DNA of 32,552 nucleotides from Geosiphon pyriformis (Eukaryota > Glomeromycota > Glomeromycetes > Archaeosporales > Geosiphonaceae): the NCBI GenBank assembly GCA_016748015.1, contig JAAOMT010000731.1, positions 22,824 to 55,375 of the forward strand, in the 5' to 3' direction. Under the pieces are notes generated by a model, which was not told the origin of the DNA, did not search any database, and was given only the letters and a program-made list of their open reading frames with translations. The position numbers and the translations under genes are program-made. Positions 1 to 10,319 of the stretch are shown here, piece by piece (within the stretch, counting starts at the first letter, position 1; each line of letters begins with the position of its first letter).

Positions 1-367
1 GTTTTACTATTATTATATTTTCAAATTTGTAAAAAAATTAAATATTTGATTTAATATTATTTTATTCAAATTAAAATTTTTATAATTATTAAGCATGATA
101 AAAACTTATAAATTATAACTTTGCTTATATTAAAATATAATATTATTTAATTATAACAATATTTTAAAGAATATACCAAAACAATAAACAAAAAACATTT
201 AAAAATAAATTTTTATATTAAATTTAATATGAAAAACTCTTTTTTTTGTCAATTCTTTGTCTATAATAAGAGCAAAAAAAAATTTTTTGAAGTTTTAGTT
301 ATTTTTTTCTCTTTTCTCTTTTGTATCTCTTTTAATTATTTCTTTTAGCTCATCTCTTTTTGTTATA
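1..367. other. AT-rich flank, no gene
   Basis: I see no convincing reading frame or RNA gene here. The sequence is almost pure A and T up to about 230, followed by a pyrimidine-rich stretch at about 290-360 just before the first ATG of the LINE remnant. That stretch could be the decayed 5' untranslated region of the LINE, but nothing in it proves this. Confidence 0.5.
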
Positions 368-1752
368 ATGAATTCAGTGAGCACTTTTGCTGATAATTTT
401 GGTTCAAGCTTGGCTGGTTTAAGAATCTGCTCAAGTATAAAAAAGAAATAAGTAAAGAGTGTTTACTTATATAGTATATCTTATAAAAAACCAAAGAAGT
501 CTGTTGTGAGCATCAGTGTAATTGACTCATCTGCTGGTTTTTTGAATTTCAAAAATATTGGTGCTTTTAATAGAAAGCCTATAGTATTATGGGGCAGCAA
601 AGCTGATAGCATTAGCAGTCTTTTAAACATAAAAAATACAAGAAACTTAATTGCTGAGAAAATAAGCTATACTGATTTGAATAATTCAGTAGTCAAAAAT
701 GTTATAAATAATACAATGCCACAGAAAACTTGCATTTACACATATGTATTAAGTCACCTACTAAAATTTCTTTTATTTGCAGATTTAAGCAATGACAATA
801 ATATTTTAAAGCTTCTGTTATCTAAGTTTGATGGTTTTATGCAACTTCTATTAACTAGATTATGTGTTTCAGAAAAATAGAGTTTCGAATTGGTAAAATT
901 GTTTGTATTGAATATTGAGTTGTCTGCTGTTTTTAGCAAAACTATTAATAATAAACTACTGTATATGAAAATTTTTTTTTATCATGTAGATAGTTTTAGA
1001 AGAGCTTCTATTTCCTCAAAATTTTTAGAAATAATCAAATCTTTTTTTACATCTAAGTTAAGTTTAAAAAAAATTAGGAAGATGGCTGTTAATAAAAAAT
1101 TTTTAATTAATAATAATGTAAGAAAAATAAATAACTGCATGGATTGAAAAGTAATTGTCAAGAAGATTTCAATCAATCTTTCCAAATCAGTAATAAAGTT
1201 GGTTTTTTCCAAATTTGGTAAAATTATTTCAATTAAGTTATAGTTAATTGGTCTTTGGCAGAAGACTTTAATAGAATTTGAATTATCAGATATTGCTTGT
1301 TTGATTACTTCCAAATAGTTAATTCTTATAAGAAAAAACTTTGTGCATATAACTTTAGTGATTAATGATAAACAATTGTAAATATCAAGAAATTAACATT
1401 AGACTTTATTGTATACTTTGCCTATTGATACTATTGTGCAAAATCTCTCTAATTTGCTGGATTTTTATGATGAGAAAATCTGCTTTATTGGCCATAATCC
1501 AAATTTATATGTGCATGATAGATGTACAATAATTTGTTTTTTTAATAAGACATTCAAGTTGGCTGTTATTGGTTCTGTTCTGATTTTTAATGGTGTAAAT
1601 TTGCATTGGACTGGTCTATCTTTGGCTTGCTGTATGCAATACAAACAGTTTAGTTATGTTTCTAGTGTATGTTTTAAGGGTAAAAATCTTGATGTTTGTG
1701 GTAAAGTATATGGTATCTTTTTAGAATCAAACTTGTTTAGTTATTATATATA
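368..1752 (+). pseudogene. LINE N-terminal / ORF1-like region (RRM, zinc knuckle), broken
   Basis: The frame starting at ATG 368 runs into a stop near 452 and continues in the same frame through 506-880, then 890-1147 and 1409-1753 in other frames. Around 1170-1290 it reads as an RRM-like segment (Leu-Ile-Gly-Leu-Trp-Gln-Lys, then Glu-Phe), as expected for the RNA-binding part of such LINE proteins. Near 1625-1670 spaced cysteines and glutamine (CCMQYKQFSY...C) look like a decayed CCHC knuckle with the histidine lost. Normal function would be RNA binding in the retrotransposition particle. At least four stops or shifts make it non-functional. Confidence 0.6.
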
Positions 1753-2289
1753 AAAAAAAACAGATACCAATTGTTTGTCCAATGTCTTTTAATAATAAAA
1801 CTTGAACCCAAGTTGTTAATGGCTCTATTTCTTATATGGTGCTTTTGATTTCTTCCAGTGCTAATTCATCTTCAGATATTAAACTTCTTACACTAATTTC
1901 TTTGGAAATAAATAATAAGTTTACCACTCTTAAGTACAGTTTTGCCAGTCTTGCAGAGAAGGTAAATAAACTGGCTAAAAAATTGAATATACTTGGACCA
2001 ATGGTTTTTTAGTCTAGTCTTAAATGTTAGCCATTGGTAATTCCTTTATTACAAAGTCAAAAGATAGATATAGTAATAAGTAAGAGTTTGGGTATAGCCA
2101 CTAGTAATGGGACTGTTGTGGAAGTGATAAGTTTTGATTCTTTGGCTGTTTTGAGACTTGAAGTAACTTTGAACAGTTTATCAAACACAGTTATAGACCT
2201 AATAGCCAAATTAGACAATGTTGGTTTGAGTGTAAATACTTTTTTTTTTAATGACAGATTTAGTTTGGAAAATAGTTATGTGCAATATA
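1753..2289 (+). pseudogene. LINE linker region between ORF1-like part and endonuclease
   Basis: This stretch continues the LINE. The only longer open piece (2034-2300) encodes an 88-residue low-identity segment rich in Leu, Ser and Val, with a heptad-like run (LNSLSNTVIDLIAKLDNVG) that could be the remains of a coiled coil. No catalytic motif is visible. It is kept as part of the LINE because both flanks read as the same element in the same direction. Confidence 0.45.
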
Positions 2290-3540
2290 TGGAGTATTAA
2301 TGTCTCTGTTAAGCAAATGAATATTATTTGTTTGCATAAAAATATGAACAATTTGATTTCAATAGTTATTAAAACAAAGCTGAAGAAAAAAGTCTACCTA
2401 TAAATTGCTGACAAGTTTGCTGGTGTATATATGCTCACTTCTAAATTGGACTCTGATTATCTGAGTTCTGGTGTTGCAATTATTATAAACATTGATTTGG
2501 CAAGACATGTATACAAAATTTTGGAAGTTTCTAATAGATTTTTGTTTATTAAGCTGCTTTTTAAGAATAAGTTATCTGGTTCAATTTTAAGGCTATATAC
2601 TAATGCCACTTTGGCTGTATATTTGTTTTAAGTTGGTAAGATCAATTTTTTGATTGTGAAGACTGTGAATGAATCTTCTTTTGTCATCTTGAGTGGAAAT
2701 TTTAATCAAGATAATTTGCACAAGTGTGCTAGTTTTAAGAAATGCCTTGATTTGGAGTTGGTCAATTTTTTGTCAAAAAGTTTGGTTGTAAAAAGTTCTA
2801 CATAAAAAAATTCAAAAAATGCTAAAAAGATGATTAATTATGTGGTTGTTTTTTCAAATTTGGTTAATACAGTAGTATATTATAATGTTTTAAATGTTAA
2901 TAGACATTTTGACACTAATTACTGAGTTGTTTTTGTGTCTGTAAGTTTAAGTGAATTATTAAATACACAATTAAACTTTTTTTGCGAACAAGTGAATAGA
3001 AATTGTTGGAAGTTTGACATTAAAAGTGCTGATAAAGCAAAGTAATGCAAGTTCAAAAAGTCTATAACAGCTAATACAGCAATGTTTTCTGGTAAGTTTG
3101 TTGTGTCTAAGAGATTTTCAAATTTGAATACTATATAGAATACAGTTTGCAAAGTAATATGTTTTTTAGCGAATGAAATTTTCAAGAAAAAATAGTTTAA
3201 GGACTTTGACAGTATTTTTATCAAGATATCTTCTAAGTTTTATAAGTTAGAAATTTTGGTTTCAAGAATTGTTAAAACTTTGTATAAGAATGTTAATAGT
3301 GTATTTAAGTTTTTGATAACCTACTGAACTTCTTTGGACATTAATAAGACTTCATCTGTTCAGGCTTTTTTGAATTTTAGTATAAATTTTGATAGTATAC
3401 ATTCAGCTTTTTTTAGTGTAAGGAAATTATATTGTGTCTTTAAGTTTGCTGAATTTTTGTAAGCTAAAGAGTTAAAAATTAGGTCAGTTATTGATAAACA
3501 GATGGAAAGTTTCACAGTCAATAAGAGTTACACAATTAAA
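2290..3540 (+). pseudogene. LINE APE-like endonuclease and spacer, broken
   Basis: Pieces of an exonuclease/endonuclease/phosphatase fold are readable: KQMNIICLHKNMNNL at about 2318, the open piece 2431-2631 (LDSDYLSSGVAIIIN, then ILRLYTNA), and VILSGNFNQD at about 2683-2712. The last matches the G-D-F-N active-site motif with Asp changed to Asn. It is followed by a decayed form of the later Asp-His region (HFDTNY, about 2908). In an intact LINE this domain nicks target DNA to prime reverse transcription. Stops lie between and inside all pieces. About 3060-3540 is a spacer of the same protein with no catalytic motif. Confidence 0.65.
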
Positions 3541-4967
3541 AATGTGTTGAAGCATCCTTTTTAGAAAGTGGTTTTGAATTATCTAATAGTAAATAATAAG
3601 CTAATTCTGGATCCTAATAATGTTAAATCTAAGGTGAATAAAATAATAGAGAATTGAACAAAAAAAAGATTGGTTATAAGTGGGGTTTCTGACCAATAGA
3701 ACCATTAATATTTACTGTTAGCTTATGTTAATAATGCTGCCTTTTTTGAGGTTATGAACACTATTATATTTGATAATCTGCTACAAGTAATCAAGAATTT
3801 GCCTGATAAAAAAGCTGCTTATTTGTCTGATATTATCAATAAACTTTAGAAACATTGTAATAGTTCTGTTCTTGTAATGCTTTTAGATTTCTTGAATTTT
3901 TGTTTGATATATAAATTAGTGCTTAGTCTTTGAAAAAAAGCTTGGGTTTTAATAATTCTTAAGCCTTATAAGTGGAAGAAAATTTTGACTAATATTAGAC
4001 CAATTGCCTTAATTAAAACTGCTCAAAAGATCCTTTCTAAATTGCTCTTTGATAGAATTTTGTTGACATGTAGCAAATTTAATGTGCTGCATGATAATAA
4101 TTTCTCTGTATTAAAAGACACTATTACTTAGTCTCTTATTTTTGTAGTAGACTTGGTTGTTAAAAATGTTTTGAAAAAAGATCATGAACTTTGGTTAATT
4201 TTGCAGAATATGCAAAAAGCATATAATTTAGTTGGCTGATATTATCTTAAGAAGAGTTTGGTTTAAATTAAAATATGTAAATGCTTTGTTAGGTTTTTTG
4301 GTAGCATTTACAATGATAAGATAAACTGGATTATGATAGATTTTGGGCTTACTAATGAGTATTATATACATAATGACCTGAACCAGGTGAGGTTTTTTCA
4401 CTTTTGCTCTGAAGAATCTTTTATGATCCTCTTTTGTGTGAAGTTAAGAGACACAAAAGCCTGTGTGATTATCACATTAATACTAAGTTTTTTGCAAAAA
4501 CTGATAAAATAGAAGTCCAAAATAAGTTGACTTTATATTTGGCTGCTGAAATTTTTGTTAATGACACAATTTGAGTGAAGAATAGTCAGACTGCTACTTA
4601 GTATATTTTGGATATTACACGTAATTTTTTTAGGCTTAATAACATTTAAATTAATAATAAAAAAATAGTAGCCATTTTTATTAACTAGAAAGTTAAGAAT
4701 ATCTTATTGTTAATAAGTAGTCTGTCAATATTAATTGCATAAAAGGGAAAATTTCATAGATATCTTGGTATTTTTTTGTCTTTTAAGAATATATTTAAGC
4801 TTAGCTTAATAAAAACACACTCAGATGTCAAGTTTTTTGCTAATGTGATCTTGAAAAAATCTATTTTTGATAAACAGTTTCTTTATTTGGTTTTAGTAGT
4901 ATTACATCTTATTATTGGTTACAAAATCCAATTCAGTTTTGTTTTTAAGAGCATATACAGTAAATAA
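3541..4967 (+). pseudogene. LINE reverse transcriptase, broken
   Basis: The RT reads from about 3780 (ELWKHC-like segment), through WVLIILKPYKWKKILTNIRP (about 3945-4005), IALIKTAQKILSKLL, FSVLKDT (about 4104), AYNLVGW-like sequence (about 4219, the conserved Tyr-Asp-Ser now Tyr-Asn-Leu) and FVND at 4554-4565 in place of the catalytic Phe-x-Asp-Asp. HRYLGIFLSFKN at about 4755 is the conserved block after the palm. Several tryptophan codons have become TGA. With one catalytic Asp replaced by Asn and more than ten stops the enzyme is dead. The reading stops at TAA 4965-4967, exactly where an LTR begins. Confidence 0.75.
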
Positions 4968-5694
4968 TGTTACAGATGATTATTTGGGGTCACAAATCAA
5001 ATAACAAATCCATAACTTGGTGCTCAATTACTAATTTGATTGGTAATATTTGGTAATTTTTGAAGGTTTTGTTAATCTGAAAGTTTTGTCAATCTAAAGG
5101 TTTTGTCAATCTAAAGGTTTTAGGTTTGAGTCTTTTGTATAATAGACAAAGATTCAATGGTTGTTTTCAATAGTCTCCCAGAATCATAATTCTATCAAAT
5201 TTTTTTTTCAGCATAGTGGCCAGTAATCTCCTGATAAGTTATTCTCAATTTAATGAGTTTTTATCTTTGTTCCCAGGTCTTTTATCAGTCTTTTGACGTC
5301 AACCATTCAGTACTTAATCCTTATTTAATTTTAGTAAACAACAAAACAAAATAAAATAAAAAATAAAAAAAATAAAAAAAATAAAGTAATTAAGCCAAGA
5401 CAAATTAGTATTCTGTCAATAACCATAATTAAGAACTATTGTTCTAGTATAATCAGATATTAGTTATTATTAACATAAAGTGTTAATAGTAAATAATTAA
5501 GTTGATATAACCAATAAATATATTTATTGATAGTGTAAATATATAGATGCTAACTAAAAAGTAGAACTCAGATGTCTTTTTCTGCTTCTAATATTACTGT
5601 TATATATACATAATTAAGATTTCTCAATTTCTCAATTTTTTATACTAAAAATTCTGAAATTTCTGGAATTTTGCAATTCTTCAAAAGAAACACA
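4968..5694 (-). repeat. LTR of gypsy family B, minus orientation, truncated in U3
   Basis: The left edge TGTTACAG at 4968 is the reverse complement of an LTR 3' end. The sequence mirrors 5695-6524: the T/A-rich tract, the block around 5405-5470 and the terminal block around 4968-5030 all recur in reverse complement on the other side. The right (U3) end is shorter than its partner and gives way to the plus LTR around 5690, so it is truncated. No polypurine tract or body of a minus element adjoins it. The exact right boundary is uncertain by tens of bases. Confidence 0.65.
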
Positions 5695-6524
5695 TGACCA
5701 TAAATTAGCCAATTAGGATAGAGGAAAAAAAAGAGGATTTTTCAGGAAATTCTGAATGTTTTAGGAAATCCAGAATTATTCAGAAAATCTAGGATATTTC
5801 AGAAAACTTAAAAATGTTTTAGGAAATTTTGAATGTTTCAAGAAATCAAAAATTTTGCAGAAAATTTAGCAAAAAAAAGAATTTTTCATGTAAAGAAAAT
5901 TATGTATATATAGTAATAGCATTAAAAGCAAAAAAGACAGACCTTTTAGTTTAGATTTAATCTAAACAATCTTTCAAACTACAAATATCAATAAATAATT
6001 ATTCACTATCTTAATTTAATTTCTGCTATTAATACTTTATGTTAATTATAACCAATACTTGATCACATTAGAACAATAGCTCTTAATTATGGCTATTAAT
6101 AGAATACTAACTTTACTTGTCTTGACTTAATCTCTTTATTTCTTATTTTCTTTATTATTTTTTTTCTTATTTTGTTGTGTTTACTAATTAATTGAGAATT
6201 AAGTACTGATTAAATTGATATTAAGAATTATTTAGTAAAAGACCCCTGCAAGAGAGTAGGATATTCAAAAATTAAAGATACTCAAGGATTAAGGATTACT
6301 TACCAAAAGATTACCAGTCACCAAACTAAGAAAGAAATTGACAGAATTGTGATTCCAGAAGGCTACTGAAAACAACTATTGAATCTCTGTTAATTATACA
6401 AAAAACTTAACTACAAAACCTTCAGATTACAAAATTTTCTAATTAATATCATTGTAATTAACTATTGAGCATCAAGTTACAGATTTGTTATTTGTTTTGA
6501 GATTCCAAATAATCATCTATAACA
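5695..6524 (+). repeat. 5' LTR of gypsy element B
   Basis: The right edge CTATAACA (6517-6524) is followed two bases later by a primer-binding site, so this is the 5' LTR of a plus-strand element. The left edge is placed at TG 5695, where the palindrome with the preceding minus LTR turns, and is less certain. U3 contains degenerate tandem repeats of a roughly 19-20-bp unit related to TTTCAGGAAATTCTGAATG (about 5745-5880). A T-rich tract follows at 6120-6180. U5 carries GAGCATCAAGTTA (6467-6479), nearly complementary to the primer-binding site. Confidence 0.7.
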
Positions 6525-6526
6525 TT

Positions 6527-6536
6527 TGGTGCTCTC
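6527..6536 (+). promoter_or_regulatory. Primer-binding site of element B
   Basis: TGGTGCTCTC starts two bases after the LTR end, the usual place for the tRNA primer-binding site of a Ty3/gypsy element. The same ten bases follow the 5' LTR of inner element A, so both families use the same primer. The complementary tRNA 3' end would be GAGAGCACCA; I cannot say which tRNA this is. Confidence 0.7.
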
Positions 6537-6589
6537 TGTGAGATATAATCTTACAAAAAATCAGCACCAATTATAACCAGTTAAAAGTA

Positions 6590-8242
6590 ACAGAATCAAA
6601 AATTATAGAAACAAATCATTTAAGATTTATTAAATCCTTATTTCAACAATATAGCCAACAATTGGGCTTAAACAGCAACTATTATCCAGTAAAATCAGCC
6701 TTCAACTTTTATGTCAATAAAAGAATCACAGATTTTCTAGGAAAACCAGTTAATATTAAATTAGCAAGAGAAAATTTTTATACAGAATTAATTCAATACA
6801 CTAGCTTACTATGAAATCATAATTTTGTATTAATCATTAGGAAAATTAATCAAGCAATTAAAAGATATACTCAACAACAATTCCTCATTATCTACACAGA
6901 CAAAGACAAGAGAAAATTACAAACTCCAGTAATAACACCAAAAGAAATAAAGTTACTTATGTGAAAGAAACAAAGAATTAAATCTCCACTATATCTGTCA
7001 TATTATTACATACCTGAAAGTATTATCAATATTTTATCAGTAGGTATATTCACATTAAACATGGAATTAATATTGGGATGAATTCCATTTTAAAGTAAAC
7101 AAAAGAAAGCAGAATTATTAGAAATTTATGACAATTATTTTGAAAAATTTAAATCATGATTATTAACACCATTAAGATTTAGATTATTACTATATCAACC
7201 AGATTTCGAAATTATAAGTTCTTGGAAGAGAACAGAATTAGAAGAAAAGGAAGACAATAATCAGGAATTTAATTACCAAAACCTGATTGCAGAAAACCCA
7301 GAAATTGAGACTCCAATTAATTAAATTCAACAAAATTAAAACAATCCAAATCCTGACATTAATAATCAATAACACTTACCTTTAGTAATCATGATCAATC
7401 CACTACAGCAGTGACTATCACAACAAAAATCATCTCAACAACCACTATTACAACATTAACCAATTGCACTAATGGCTTGTGCTCTAATAGCCAAAATTAA
7501 GAAATTCACTGGTAAGAAGAATAATGTACAAGTGTAGCTAAACAATATCGAAAAAGCCATCACAGCCAATGGATGGAATGATACCAAAGCCCTACAAGTT
7601 ATTCTATACTTTCTTTAAAATACTGCTGACTTGTGGTATCAAAGCTTGGCCAACAAATTCCAAGATTTCAATGCATTTAAGCTTGAGTTTCTGTGATATT
7701 TTAGCAATAATAACAGCATTAACCACTTAGCCAATATATTTACCACTATTAAACAAAGAGATACCAAAGCAGTTACTACTTACTTGAGATGTTTCCACAG
7801 AAATCTGCACTAAATTTAGACAATATAAGCTGATTATTTTACTGTACCACAAATCTTGAATCAATTCATTAGAGCAATATTTTTTAATACATACATCCAT
7901 TGCATCTAGCAGATCTTCAAGCTGCAGTTACAAATGTTAGAGATTTTAAAGCAATTGAACTCAAAGCCAATTACATCCAAGCTGTAAATCTAGTAATGAA
8001 TGAATCATTTGACTTGGATTCCAAATTGAAACAATTTAGTAATTCAATTAATCAAAAATTAAAAGGATACTTAGCTAACAATTGAGCAATTTATCAATCT
8101 TCACAATAGTGCAATAATTAGAAAAATACAAATTGCCCCCAAAATTAAGTGCATTTATCATTATTAATTGGTCAATTATGGCAACAGGATATATGTGTTT
8201 GCTACAATTGTGGTAAACAAAGTCATATTAAGACTAACTGCT
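6590..8242 (+). pseudogene. Gag of gypsy element B, broken
   Basis: Gag forms the retrotransposon particle and packages RNA. One frame reads for about 550 codons with many stops, several as TGA where tryptophan is expected. The N-terminal part is unfamiliar. The retrotransposon-gag core lies at about 7540-7800 (NGWNDTKALQVILYF, LWYQSLANKFQDFNAF, IKQRDTKAVTTYLRCFH). A clear open piece follows at 7900-8085 (ADLQAAVTNVRDFKAIELKA). An intact CCHC zinc knuckle, CYNCGKQSHIKTNC, is at 8200-8241 and is followed at once by TAA. The knuckle keeps the canonical Cys-x2-Cys-x4-His-x4-Cys spacing although the rest is decayed. Confidence 0.8.
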
Positions 8243-8508
8243 AAGTTTATAACAATAATCTATAATCGGAAAATCAATATCAAAACTCTGATTACAGGTT
8301 TCAAACTCCAAACTATTTTTTAAATCAAGATTAATACCAACATAATTACACCCAAATAATGCAACAACCAATATACCTACTTCCAATTTATTAACTGGCA
8401 ACATCCATAATTTATTAACCACTATAGTTACAAATAATTTATCAAATCTCATTAATTTAACCACCACCATCAAACTTAGCTTACCTGATATCCAAAAATC
8501 AAAGGCCA
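8243..8508 (+). other. Post-gag remnant of element B, no domain recognised
   Basis: These 266 bases continue element B after the zinc knuckle. The plus-strand translation is rich in Asn, Leu and Thr (LINLTTTIKL) and shows no Asp-Ser/Thr-Gly protease motif. It ends at the LTR edge of element C. A minus-strand open frame over 8234-8548 has no recognisable domain and is taken as a shadow. Confidence 0.4.
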
Positions 8509-9549
8509 ATGTTACAGGTAAACTTAATGAAGTAAAAGATGGTAACATTTGGTGCTCTTAATTATTGGTAATGCATCTTTTGTGTAATTCTATTGGCTTA
8601 GTCCTGATTATCAGTTTCTAAAGGTCTTATTTACTGGTTGTGAATTTGCTCATTAAGTTCTTTGGTTATAAGGCACAGAGTTTTGGTTCTTGCTGATTGC
8701 GACTTCTTATAAAAGTGAGCTTTTTTTTCTGAGCTAACAAGTGTAGTCATTAGAGTTTGGCATTGTCTTTTTGCCTTTCTGATAAACTACTAAGATAATT
8801 TTAATATCTAAAAACCTAGAAAAAGCATCTCTTTTTTACCAGACTATTACAAAATTTATTCTCAGACAATTAATTTTACTATGTTGTTACTTTACAAAAA
8901 AAGAAAAAAAAGAAATAAAAAGAAAAAAAAAATAAAAGAAAAAAAGAAAAAAAAAAGAATTAGTATTGTCAATTACCATGATCAAGAGCAATTGGTTCAA
9001 ATTGTTAATAGTTTGAAGTGGTTATGTTAAAAACATCTGTCTTGAAATAAAGGTATAAAACAATAGTTAATTCATGTAAATTTCACAAAGTTTAAGAACA
9101 TAAATTCATGATTCTGATTTCTTAATAATTGATTTATTTCAGAAGATGAATATAAAATATAAATAATAAAAAAGTATGGATATTTGATTCTTGTCTAGTG
9201 GTTTGTATTTATCTGTTTGTCTATTTCTATCTTTTACAACTACTTATTTTTATATATTCTTTTGGTTTTATAAGATTGCTTCTGATTGTTTTATTATTGC
9301 TAACTATTGCTTTGTTATTTCTGTTATTGTTTCATTCTTCTATGTTATTACTAGTTATTCTATGTTATAATATGTTATCTGGTGTTATTACATGTTATTC
9401 TGTGTTATCCTACATTATAATGTATTATTCTGTGCTATCCTAAGTTATAATATGTTATTTAATATTATTGTGTACTATTCTGTATTATGTCATGTTCTGG
9501 TCACATTTTTTCATAACTTCAGATTGGTTTTTTTCTACTCAGGTAACAT
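8509..9549 (-). repeat. 3' LTR of gypsy element C
   Basis: Read on the minus strand the LTR starts TGTTACCTGAG (right edge about 9549) and ends CCTGTAACA (left edge 8509), giving TGTTAC/GTAACA terminal inverted repeats as in family A. It contains an A/G-only tract at 8896-8957 (T/C-rich on the minus strand) and, on the U3 side at about 9330-9500, a degenerate array of TGTTATTCTGTGTTAT-like repeats. Near its 3' end lies the reverse complement of TAACATTTGGTGCTCT (8543-8558), which matches the LTR-PBS junction of inner A. The left edge is inferred from similarity to the LTR edge at 4968. Confidence 0.55.
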
Positions 9550-9655
9550 TATTTCTCACTTTTTAGAATTAAGCTTCTGTGAAATTATATGTATCTGTTC
9601 CTATGTCTTTGTTTGTGTAATGTTCAATGGTTGCATTGAGTATTGTTTTTCATAA
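9198..9655. other. Open frames over the LTR minisatellite, not genes
   Basis: Plus-strand open frames here consist of Leu/Ile/Tyr-rich translations of the TGTTAT-type repeats in the U3 of element C. They have no domain and run antisense to the element, so they are not annotated as proteins. Confidence 0.6.
9550..9566 (-). promoter_or_regulatory. Possible polypurine tract of element C
   Basis: On the minus strand the bases just before the LTR start read AAAAGTGAGAAATAA, a purine-rich run in the position expected for the plus-strand primer. It is weaker than the GAGGAGGAGG tract of family A and may be mutated. Confidence 0.4.
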
Positions 9656-10293
9656 GTCTTTGAACTGTTGATTGGTAATTTGTTTTATGTTGTTAACTGT
9701 TATTATCTTTATAGATCCATACAACAGAACATTTAGACAATGTTAAAAAGTGGCATATAGTTGGTATGCTGTTTTGTAATATAGGATCAGGTTGTTTCTT
9801 TCTACAAATTTTTCTATTTGTTGCATTGCTTCTTTTTTGAAAGTTTTTTGGCTGAAGTCTCCATATGGCACTTTTAAGTCTAATTGTTCACCCATTTTGA
9901 AGAACCAATAAGCTGAAGAAAGTCTTTTTTTCCATTCTTTTGTGTTGTCTGGTGTCTATTTCCCTGTTTTGGGAAGATTGATCTTACAAGCTAAAGCTTC
10001 TTTGATTTTTTTCAGCTTGGAGACCAAGTATCTTCTTTTATAAACTTTTTCTTGTTTCTTTACTCTTTTTTCAAGTTCCACCCAAGACAATTTAATTCTT
10101 TTTTGTAAAATTCTTTTCTTGAATAAGGTGTAGAGATAAGAACAGTTAGTTCTAATTGAACTCATACCTATTCATTTCTTGCTCTTATTTTTATAACATA
10201 TTTTTTTTTATTGATTGTCATTTTTATTTGAGCAGAAGATTGTTGAATTGCATTAAATAGTTGTTTCAAAAGTTGTAGAATTTGATCTAACAT
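9640..10293 (-). pseudogene. Accessory ORF remnant of element C, relative of the family A accessory ORF
   Basis: Between the integrase and the 3' LTR a minus-strand ORF starts at ATG 10293 (MLDQILQLLKQLFNAIQQSS) and continues with at least one frame change through 9956-10165, then to about 9640. Near 9790-9910 it reads FFKMGEQLDLK...FKKEAMQQIEKF and further on (about 9660-9760) YQLYATF-HCLNVLL...ITNQQF. These line up with YFHIGKTLYEWK...LTKEAIQKQL and LRLYDLFHTCENIL...KLKFQQF of family A. So two gypsy families carry related proteins at the same place. Function is unknown. No signal peptide or membrane segment is visible. Confidence 0.55.
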
Positions 10294-10319
10294 GTCTATG
10301 TTAAAAGTTCTATCATTTT

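Larger units (their letters stand above)
368..4967 (+). mobile_element. Degenerate LINE (non-LTR retrotransposon) remnant
   Basis: A plus-strand non-LTR retrotransposon can be followed for about 4.6 kb through many stops and frame changes. In order it holds an N-terminal part with an RRM-like segment and a broken zinc knuckle, an APE-type endonuclease and a reverse transcriptase. From memory the residue pattern matches a LINE family very abundant in Rhizophagus. The element stops at 4967, inside the region that follows the RT palm, because an LTR begins at 4968. No 3' tail is present. The family assignment is from remembered patterns, not a search; the domain order is seen in the sequence. 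Confidence 0.75.
5695..8508 (+). mobile_element. Gypsy element B, 5' half only
   Basis: This plus-strand Ty3/gypsy fragment consists of a 5' LTR, primer-binding site and gag up to the zinc knuckle. It ends where the LTR of element C begins (8509). No protease, RT or integrase follows in this direction, so the pol half is missing or outside the window. Its gag resembles that of Glomeromycotina gypsy elements I remember, and differs from the gag of family A. Confidence 0.65.

Noticed and set aside
6600-8240. TGA read as tryptophan (alternative code or mitochondrial origin)
   Set aside because: TGA often stands at Trp positions, but TAA and TAG occur as well at Gln and Trp codons, and most conserved Trp in family A are TGG. 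C-to-T/G-to-A decay explains all of these without recoding.
8536-8560. A plus-strand LTR end with primer-binding site at 8545
   Set aside because: Nineteen bases match the LTR-PBS junction of inner A, but the upstream sequence is not LTR-like and no gag follows. It fits better as an internal U5 segment of the minus-strand LTR of element C.
8890-8960. A-rich tract as LINE poly(A) tail
   Set aside because: It lies inside an LTR at the same relative place as the T-rich tracts of the other LTRs, so it is the pyrimidine tract of a minus-oriented LTR.
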